Below, piece by piece: positions 58,637 through 64,000 of a DNA stretch of 64,000 bases. This stretch comes from Labilithrix sp. (GTDB lineage: Bacteria; Myxococcota_A; Polyangia; Polyangiales; Polyangiaceae). The notes beneath the pieces are model-generated. The model ran no database searches and was not told the DNA's origin. It worked only from the letters and a program-made list of their open reading frames with translations. Within the stretch, counting starts at the first letter, position 1, and each line of letters opens with the position of its first letter. The position numbers and the translations under genes are program-made. The stretch covers positions 1 to 64,000 of the forward strand of contig JAHBWE010000026.1 of the NCBI GenBank assembly GCA_019637155.1, read 5' to 3'.

Positions 58637-59749
58637 TTACTTCTGCCGCCACGCCATCCCGTTCGGCTTCTTGCCGACCGGGATCGTCTTCGTGACCTGG
58701 CGCGTGGCGACGTCGATGACGGAGACGGTGTTCGCCTCCTGGTTCGTGATGTAGCCGGTCTTCGTGCCACCAAAGGCGATCGCGTGGGCGCCTGCAGCAG
58801 TGACGATCTCCCCCTGCTTCGTATCGGCGTCGGCCAGGTTGACGACGACCTTGCCGTTGTCCGTGTCCGTGATCCAGAGCGAGCCGTCTGGAGCCAGCGC
58901 CGCGTAGGCGGGCGTGAAGCCGAGGTTGTACGTGAGCTTCACGTCGAGCGTCTTCGTATCGATCGCGCTCAGCGTCTTGCCGGCTTCGTTGTCGACGTAC
59001 GCGATACCGTTCGAGCCCTGCCACGCACCGACCGGCCCATCGCCGACGGCGATCGTCTTCGTGACCGCTTTCGTGTTCGTATCGATCACCGTGACCGAAT
59101 CGGCGCTCCCGTTCGCGACGAACGCGTATTTTCCGTCGGCGGAGAACGTCACCTCGGCCGGCGCTGCGCCGACGTCGATCGAGCTCGTGTCCGCGAGCGT
59201 CGTGGCGTCGAGCGTCAGAACCTTGCCCGGCTCTGCCATCTGGGTCGTCCAGATCTCGCCCGACGGAGCGAAGGCTGCGTTATGGTTCATCGTCGGGAGC
59301 GTGCGGGACTTCAACGTGGCGCCCGTCGTCGCGTCGAGGAGCATCACGATGCCGGGGGTCGGTGTACCGCCGCCGTGGCCCCCATGGCCACCATGACCGG
59401 CGCTGAGATCGATCCCTGGCACCGCAAGCGCGAGCTTCGATCGGTCCGGGCTCAAGTACACGTGGTGAGGAAAAGCAGCGTTCTTCAACGCGATGGTGCC
59501 GGCGACCTCGTTCGTCTCGGTGTTGATGACGGAGATCGAATTGTCTCCCCCGTTCACGACGTAGAGCGCATCGAACGTGACGGCCGCGATCCCGGTGCTG
59601 CTCGCCTCGCCCGTGACCGGAGTCGGCGTATGCGACGGGTCATGTCCACCATCAGCAGCGGCGCCGTGGGACGCATCGTGCTCGGAGCACGCCAGAAAAG
59701 ACGCGGCGAGGAGGAGAAGGGCAGCAGAGAGGGGTTGGCGCACGATCAT
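58637..59749 (-). CDS. YVTN-repeat beta-propeller lipoprotein
   Basis: A 370-residue exported protein (signal SAALLLLAASFLAC). Repeats such as LYVVNGGDNSISVINTETNE, YAFVANGSADSVTVIDTNT and GYITNQEANTVSVIDVATRQ form a seven-bladed YVTN/NHL-type propeller. An insert GHGGHGGHGGG is His-rich and may bind metal. The ATG at 59749 is six bases from GGAG. A decayed copy is at 48343-48986. Related propellers accompany copper and nitrous oxide reductase genes; the role here is unclear. Confidence 0.8.
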   Translation of the reverse strand: MIVRQPLSAALLLLAASFLACSEHDASHGAAADGGHDPSHTPTPVTGEASSTGIAAVTFDALYVVNGGDNSISVINTETNEVAGTIALKNAAFPHHVYLSPDRSKLALAVPGIDLSAGHGGHGGHGGGTPTPGIVMLLDATTGATLKSRTLPTMNHNAAFAPSGEIWTTQMAEPGKVLTLDATTLADTSSIDVGAAPAEVTFSADGKYAFVANGSADSVTVIDTNTKAVTKTIAVGDGPVGAWQGSNGIAYVDNEAGKTLSAIDTKTLDVKLTYNLGFTPAYAALAPDGSLWITDTDNGKVVVNLADADTKQGEIVTAAGAHAIAFGGTKTGYITNQEANTVSVIDVATRQVTKTIPVGKKPNGMAWRQK

Positions 59750-59791
59750 GGGCATCTCCGTCAATCTTAGAGGCTCTCGAGCGAAGCGGCT

Positions 59792-59808
59792 GTAACCGGC
59801 GGGGTCAC
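59792..59808. promoter_or_regulatory. 17-bp dyad GTRACNNNGCCGGTYAC, copy E
   Basis: Read on the minus strand, GTGACCCCGCCGGTTAC lies about 43 bases upstream of the YVTN gene start and overlaps the stop codon of the cytochrome gene. Confidence 0.6.
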
Positions 59809-60860
59809 GGGGCGAGTCCGGTAATCCAGCTACGAATGAGCTCGCTGCCGGCGGGATCGACGAGCTTCGTTCCCTTCGGCGGCATCCGGTAGTCGTCGGT
59901 CTTCACCATGCGAACGTAGGCCTGGCTCTTCATAGGATCGCCCGGAACGATGACCTCGGTCGTTCCGTCGATCTCGTGAAACGCCTTCGTCCCGAACGTC
60001 GTGGTGTACGCGCCGGTCTGCTCGACGGATCGGTCGGCGACAAGCAGACGGAAGTGTATCTTCCGCTTCGTCAGCTCTTCGAGCCGTGAGTTGTGGCAGA
60101 AGCCGCAGTTGCCGTGGAGATATGCGACGGCATCGCGGCCTGTGCCTTCACCCGGTACCGTGAAGTCCGCCGCCGGCGGGTTCGTGAAGAGGGCTCGGCC
60201 GCTGAGCTCGAGGAGTCGGCCGGTGTCGGCGGGCCGTGCCGGGCTCGTGCTCTCCGGCCGCGAGAGCTCGATCGCAGAGAAGCCGATGACCGTGTCCTTG
60301 ACGTACGCATGACAGGCGGCGCAGTCGTCCTGGCTCGGGACGTCGTGCGTCGTTCCTAGAGCGTTTCGGACGCCCTCTACGTTGGCGACGGCGTCGCTCC
60401 CGTCCGGGAGCCATACGTAGGCGACCTTCCACCAGCTCTCGTGTCCCGGCGTCGCCGCGCGTTTCCAGAGGAAGCGGGTCTCGACGAGCTTGCCGTCCAC
60501 GCGAAACTCCTTCCAGGCCTTCGTCCCGACCGGGAAAACCCAGTGGTCCGGGTCCTGTGTGTCGACCTTCGATCCCGGCGGCAGATAGAGGTAGCGCGTC
60601 TTTTCGGCACCGTCGGCCCAGAGCGGATGGGACGGCGCGAAACGCAGCACGCTCGGAGCGATTGACCGCACTCCATCGGCGTAGAGCCCCGTCTCGCTCA
60701 ATCGAACGGGACCCGTGTTCGGGTCGCCGGGAGCTGTGGCGTCGGAGCCGTTTGCGGTCTCGTCGCTGCACGAAAGGAGGCAAGCCCCAGCGGACGCGAG
60801 TGCGAGCACGAACCGACCGACTCGTTCCGACAGAGCGAATGAGGTCCGCTGCCGGCGCAT
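59805..60860 (-). CDS. Lipoprotein c-type cytochrome-like protein
   Basis: A 351-residue exported protein (lipobox LLSC at about residue 31). It has two heme-binding-type motifs, CAACHAY and CGFCHN, and a C-terminal KTDDYRMPPKGTKLVDPAG typical of cytochrome-c-like domains with an axial Met (YRMPP). The N-terminal part (LSETGLYADG; LYLPPGSKVDTQDPDHWVFP) matches the SO2930/DUF1592-neighbour style of diheme lipoproteins. Likely periplasmic electron transfer. It lies upstream of the YVTN gene on the same strand. Confidence 0.8.
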   Translation of the reverse strand: MRRQRTSFALSERVGRFVLALASAGACLLSCSDETANGSDATAPGDPNTGPVRLSETGLYADGVRSIAPSVLRFAPSHPLWADGAEKTRYLYLPPGSKVDTQDPDHWVFPVGTKAWKEFRVDGKLVETRFLWKRAATPGHESWWKVAYVWLPDGSDAVANVEGVRNALGTTHDVPSQDDCAACHAYVKDTVIGFSAIELSRPESTSPARPADTGRLLELSGRALFTNPPAADFTVPGEGTGRDAVAYLHGNCGFCHNSRLEELTKRKIHFRLLVADRSVEQTGAYTTTFGTKAFHEIDGTTEVIVPGDPMKSQAYVRMVKTDDYRMPPKGTKLVDPAGSELIRSWITGLAP

Positions 60861-60894
60861 CGTCTCCCTCTACCACGCCGCGACGCGCCCAACC

Positions 60895-60911
60895 GTAACC
60901 GCGCCGGTTAC
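60895..60911. promoter_or_regulatory. 17-bp dyad GTRACNNNGCCGGTYAC, copy B
   Basis: GTAACCGCGCCGGTTAC, 7-bp perfect arms, between the divergent cytochrome (start 60860) and YHS (start 60986) genes. Differs from copy A by one base. Confidence 0.7.
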
Positions 60912-60985
60912 AAACCTGGCGGCTCGCGCAGATCGTAGATGCGTCCGCTTGACGCCATGGGAGCGGAGCGCAAAAGGTCTGCTCG

Positions 60986-61324
60986 ATGCTCTCACGCCAC
61001 GTCTACCTGATCGTCTCCTCGGTTTCGCTTCTCGCCGCCTGTGCCGGTGATCCGCCGCCTCCGGCTGCTGCGCCCGCTCCGGTGGCGCCGTCATCCGCGT
61101 CTGCAACAGCAACCGCAGCCACCCACGCTGCCGAGCTCAAAGCTGCCGGAGACGCCAAGGTCGGCGACCGAACGAAGTGCCCGACGTCGGGCGAGGAGTT
61201 CGTCGTCACGGCCGACTCTCCGAAGGTCGAATACCAGGGGAAAACCTATTATTTCTGTTGCTCCGGCTGCGATAACAAATTCGCCAAGGACCCTGAGAAG
61301 TTCCTGAAGAAGCCCGGCGCCTGA
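60986..61324 (+). CDS. YHS-domain lipoprotein
   Basis: A 112-residue lipoprotein (lipobox LLAAC, Cys19). A Pro/Ala linker is followed by a YHS domain: RTKCPTSGEEFVVTADSPKV, YYFCCSGCDNKFAKDPEKFL. Cys residues in TKCP and FCCSGC would bind metal. YHS proteins are common in copper and other metal islands. A fragment of its 3' end sits at 48994-49050. Confidence 0.85.
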   Translation: MLSRHVYLIVSSVSLLAACAGDPPPPAAAPAPVAPSSASATATAATHAAELKAAGDAKVGDRTKCPTSGEEFVVTADSPKVEYQGKTYYFCCSGCDNKFAKDPEKFLKKPGA

Positions 61325-61332
61325 TCGCGCGG

Positions 61333-62550
61333 TCATCTCGGTGCCTCGACCTTGCGAAGCGGCGTGGTCCCGATCAGGAACGCGAACTCGTCGAGCGGCG
61401 CATTTCGACGGACGAGCTGGCGGACGGCAGGGAGCTCCTTTGCGCGACCCATGACGAAGGCGCCGCGAACGACGGGGCCCCGAACGAACAGCGCTGCAAA
61501 GGCGTGGTCCTCGTTGCCGGGGCAGATGACGATGCGATCGTGGTCGTCCGTTGCCCCGAGGACACTCATCCGCACGCCGAACTGCTCGGACCCGGCCCCG
61601 GGCGTGATGCTCGGAACGCTCGGCAACCCAGCCATGGCACGTCCAGCGGCGCGTCCTTGCTCGTGAGCGGCGCCGTACTGTTCGAAGCGCGCGTGGCGTC
61701 CGGTCTCTCGTAGGAAAGCGCGTGCGACGTCTCCGGCGGCGAAGATCGCGGGATGGTTCGTGCGAAGCTCGGCGTCGACGAGGACGCCATCGTCGAGTCG
61801 GAGACCCGAGCCGACGAGCCAGTCGGTCGTCGGGACGACACCAACCGCGACGAGCGCGATGTCGGCTGGAAGCCGTTCCCCGGTGGACAGCTCGACGCCC
61901 TCGAGCCGTCCACCGCCGAGGAAAGCGTTCACTCGTGTCTCCGTACGGAGGTCGACGCCTTGGTCGCGATGAAGCTTCGCGATTGCGCCGGCGACCTCGG
62001 CTCCATGCAGGAGCCGCGCAAGCGGCTGCCGCCCCGCCTCAAGGAGCGTGACGGTCCGGCCCGCAGCCCGCGCCACCGCCGCGACCTCGAGCCCGATGAA
62101 CCCGCCGCCGACGACGACCACGCGCTCCGCCTGGTCCAACGCGGCTCGCAGGCGGACTGAGTCGTCGAGCGAGCGCAGGTAGAGGATGCCGTCGAGTGTT
62201 TCCCCAGGAACGTGCAGACGTCGCGGCGTGGCGCCGGTCGCGATCAGCAGCCGGCCGAAGGAAAGTTGTTGGCCGTTCGCGAGCTGGACGCTGCGGGCAC
62301 GGAGGTCGAGGCCGGTCGCGGCGCTCCCACGGACAAGCTCGATTCCGTGGGCCGCGTAGTAGTCCTCTGGGTGGAGCAGCGCGTCCGCGGGCGTCATCGC
62401 GCCGCGAAGGAGCTCTTTCGACAGCGGAGGCCGCTCGTACGGCAGAGAAAGCTCGGAGCCGACCATCATGATCGGCTCCGAGCTCCCTACCTCGCGCATC
62501 GCTTCGGCGGCTCGCACGGCGGCGAGACCGGTGCCAACGATGACGTTCAT
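61333..62550 (-). CDS. FAD-dependent pyridine nucleotide oxidoreductase
   Basis: A 405-residue flavoprotein of the rubredoxin/ferredoxin-NAD reductase family. FAD site NVIVGTGLAAVRAAEAMR, NAD(P) site ERVVVVGGGFIGLEVAAVAR, and the second FAD motif AIFAAGDVARAFL are visible; PYERPPLSKELLRG is typical of this family. No redox-active Cys pair. It begins three bases after the HMA gene at 62554, so both probably share the promoter-like element at 62804. A cytosolic electron supplier for copper or another metal is plausible. Confidence 0.88.
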   Translation of the reverse strand: MNVIVGTGLAAVRAAEAMREVGSSEPIMMVGSELSLPYERPPLSKELLRGAMTPADALLHPEDYYAAHGIELVRGSAATGLDLRARSVQLANGQQLSFGRLLIATGATPRRLHVPGETLDGILYLRSLDDSVRLRAALDQAERVVVVGGGFIGLEVAAVARAAGRTVTLLEAGRQPLARLLHGAEVAGAIAKLHRDQGVDLRTETRVNAFLGGGRLEGVELSTGERLPADIALVAVGVVPTTDWLVGSGLRLDDGVLVDAELRTNHPAIFAAGDVARAFLRETGRHARFEQYGAAHEQGRAAGRAMAGLPSVPSITPGAGSEQFGVRMSVLGATDDHDRIVICPGNEDHAFAALFVRGPVVRGAFVMGRAKELPAVRQLVRRNAPLDEFAFLIGTTPLRKVEAPR

Positions 62551-62553
62551 GCG

Positions 62554-62769
62554 TCAGGTCTCCGGTCGCGACTCGTAGCCGGCGTCTGCGATCGCAGCGA
62601 TGAGGCGCTCTGGCGTCGCTTTCGTCGCGTCGTGCTCCACGCGGACCTTGCCGATCTTCACGTCGAGCTTCTCGATGCCCTCGACGCCGCGAAGAGCGTG
62701 CTCGACGTGGCGCACACACGCGGAGCAGGTCATGCCTTCGACTTCCAGAACCGTTGCTTTGGTGGTCAT
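62554..62769 (-). CDS. HMA-domain copper chaperone, second copy
   Basis: A 71-residue HMA domain with EGMTCSACVRHVEHAL (C15, C18), almost the same as the chaperone at 55698. The ribosome site is AGGAGGAC. It heads an operon with the FAD oxidoreductase and is preceded by a promoter-like element. Its pairing with a reductase instead of an ATPase suggests a different copper destination from CopZ. Confidence 0.9.
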   Translation of the reverse strand: MTTKATVLEVEGMTCSACVRHVEHALRGVEGIEKLDVKIGKVRVEHDATKATPERLIAAIADAGYESRPET

Positions 62770-62803
62770 TGCGTCCTCCTAACGGGCTTCGTGCCCGCAT
62801 CTC

Positions 62804-62832
62804 GAAGACGCATCCGCCCGCCGGTCATTACA
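62804..62832 (-). promoter_or_regulatory. Promoter-like element TGTAATG-N15-CGTCTTC
   Basis: On the minus strand TGTAATG (62832-62826) and CGTCTTC (62810-62804), spacer 15, ahead of the HMA/FAD oxidoreductase operon. Confidence 0.75.
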
Positions 62833-62881
62833 GTGCCTGTGCGAGATAAGCAGCGGGCTGCTGCGGCGGAAGCGTGCCTCG

Positions 62882-63277
62882 TCAAAGCATTCGCGACAGG
62901 TGCTTGAGGAGAGCGGCCGCCGGGCAAGGGCGCAGGAGGAAGAAATCGACGCCGGCCTGCCGAGCACGACCGCGCTCGGGGGTCGCGGCGCGATCGACAA
63001 GCGCGAAGATCTTCGGCCCTCGGCTGGCTGCCGTCGCACGTCGGATCTCTGCAGCGAGCTCGATCGTGTCTTCGAGCGGAAGATCCAGGAGCACGACGTC
63101 AACCGCTTCGGCGGCGAGAATCGATGCTGCTTCATCATCATCCGCGACGTCGTGCACCGTGAACCCGTTCTGACGGAGGGCGTCCGCCGTGACCGCACGC
63201 GTCGGGTCAAAACTGTCCACGACCAGGATGCACGCCACCCCGTCGCCGTAGCAGCCGCCGACCGCCGACGGCGACAC
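62882..63277 (-). CDS. Degenerate receiver-domain protein
   Basis: A stand-alone receiver-like domain of about 131 residues: ACILVVDSFDPTRAVTADAL, VDVVLLDLPLEDTIELAAEI, and FFLLRPCPAAALLKHL. The acidic pair before the usual phospho-site has only one Asp (VVDS), and the conserved Lys of K-P reads Arg, so phosphorylation is doubtful. A GTG at 63238 is an alternative start closer to the domain. It probably shares the transcript of the HMA gene at 63327. Confidence 0.6.
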   Translation of the reverse strand: MSPSAVGGCYGDGVACILVVDSFDPTRAVTADALRQNGFTVHDVADDDEAASILAAEAVDVVLLDLPLEDTIELAAEIRRATAASRGPKIFALVDRAATPERGRARQAGVDFFLLRPCPAAALLKHLSRML

Positions 63278-63326
63278 TTCCTCGGTCGGAGAACCGTTGG
63301 AAGGATGAACCGACAGGCCGCACCGG

Positions 63327-63521
63327 TCATGCGAGGTCGAAGAATGGTCGCGGCTCGTGGCCGCCGGTCATCGCAGCCATGAGGTGCCGCGGCGTTCGTT
63401 CAGTCGCGTCGCGCTCGACACGGGCGTCCCCAAGAGCACGCACGAAATTCTCGATGCCGCGGATGCACTGCGAGCACGTCATCGAGCCTTTGACCTTCAG
63501 AAGCGCTTCTTCGATGCTCAT
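63327..63521 (-). CDS. Divergent HMA-domain protein
   Basis: A 64-residue HMA-like domain: MSIEEALLKVKGSMTCSQCI keeps the two Cys (SMTCSQC) but lacks the Gly before Met, and the second half (RVERDATERTPRHLMAAMTG) ends in His/Pro/Phe residues. Ribosome site CGGAGGA. The promoter-like element at 63557-63585 precedes it. Third HMA protein of the island; it may bind a different metal or act as a scavenger. Confidence 0.75.
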   Translation of the reverse strand: MSIEEALLKVKGSMTCSQCIRGIENFVRALGDARVERDATERTPRHLMAAMTGGHEPRPFFDLA

Positions 63522-63556
63522 GAGTCCTCCGACGGGACTTGTTGCCCCCATCAACA

Positions 63557-63585
63557 AGACGCAGCCGGGCCCCGCCCATTACACG
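63557..63585 (-). promoter_or_regulatory. Promoter-like element TGTAATG-N15-CGTCTTG
   Basis: On the minus strand TGTAATG (63585-63579) and CGTCTTG (63563-63557), spacer 15, ahead of the HMA gene starting at 63521. Confidence 0.75.
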
Positions 63586-63766
63586 GCGGCGGCTCGCAGG
63601 GCGACGACTCCGGAGTGGCAACGCGCTCGATACTCTCGTCGAGACCGCGCTCGAGCTCGCCGTCGATCGGTGACCTCGCGCGTGCCGAAAATGTGCCTTC
63701 CGGCACATGGCGCGGTGCGATTCGGGCGTATGTTTCCTGCACGGTGCGCGCCGCAGAGGAGATGCC

Positions 63767-64000
63767 TTGAGGTCGAAACGGATCGAAATACTCTTCTTCG
63801 CCGGCTGCCCGCACATCGAGCTCGCCACCGCACGGGCGCGAGAAGCGATCGAGGCCTCCAACGTGTCCGCCGACATCGCGCTTCTCGAAGTGACCGACTC
63901 CGCGGACGCGATCGCGCGGCGTTTCCTCGGCTCGCCCAGCGTTCGCGTCGATGGGACCGACGTCGATCCGAGCGCGTGGGAACGATCAGACTTTGGACTG
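63767..64000 (+). CDS. Thioredoxin-fold protein, partial
   Basis: A frame from a TTG at 63767 (AGGAG about six bases upstream) that runs off the window end. The 78 visible residues include RIEILFFAGCPHIELATARA and FLGSPSVRVDGTDVDP, a thioredoxin/glutaredoxin-like fold with a single Cys in G-C-P-H and the cis-Pro segment S-P-S-V. Such proteins are common in mercury and metal islands, for example next to alkylmercury lyase genes. It diverges from the HMA gene at 63327. Confidence 0.7.
   Translation, partial: MRSKRIEILFFAGCPHIELATARAREAIEASNVSADIALLEVTDSADAIARRFLGSPSVRVDGTDVDPSAWERSDFGL

Overview
The window is GC-rich DNA. Gene content points to a Myxococcota genome, probably Polyangia: a CorE-like copper ECF sigma factor, Cys-rich serine-repeat lipoproteins, an NtrC-type two-component pair, and a Ser/Thr kinase. 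Genus is not determinable from the sequence. No rRNA, complete tRNA or CRISPR array was seen. Most of the window looks accessory.

Region 1 (1-6.65 kb) is a DNA-modification and probable defence locus. On the plus strand lie a ribbon-helix-helix protein, a C5 cytosine methyltransferase and an endonuclease III-like glycosylase. Convergent to them on the minus strand is a tightly overlapping operon: sigma-like protein, ParB-fold protein, SNF2-type helicase and a PD-(D/E)XK-like nuclease. The nuclease reading frame is interrupted by one in-frame TGA. I do not recognise this combination as a named system.

Region 2 (6.65-15.75 kb) holds mobile-element genes: a serine recombinase, an XRE regulator, an HUH Rep-like protein with a zinc-ribbon partner, small HTH proteins and a tyrosine integrase. 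The integrase ends against a 42-bp fragment of a tRNA-Val(GAC) 3' half and an intrinsic terminator, which together look like an attachment site.

Region 3 (15.8-23.7 kb) is a probable defence-type cargo region: a protein kinase fusion, a phosphoribosyltransferase-like protein, a PIN-like nuclease, and a DUF4209/HNH-like gene pair.

Region 4 (23.9-64 kb) is a very large copper/heavy-metal resistance island. It carries cupredoxin, a TetR/membrane protein pair, His-rich and Cys-rich lipoproteins, a two-component system, a CusCBA-type and a CzcCBA-type RND pump, two P1B ATPases, a multicopper oxidase, HMA chaperones, a cytochrome c, a YHS protein and an FAD oxidoreductase. Two sequence motifs appear to organise this island. 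One is a promoter-like element, TGTAAT[GC]-N15-CGTCT, found six times with identical spacing ahead of copper genes around a CorE-like ECF sigma gene. The other is a 17-bp dyad, GTRACNNNGCCGGTYAC, found five times, including ahead of the two-component operon. A UPF0489/DUF4365 pair interrupts the island, and decayed copies of island genes lie at 48.2-49.05 kb.
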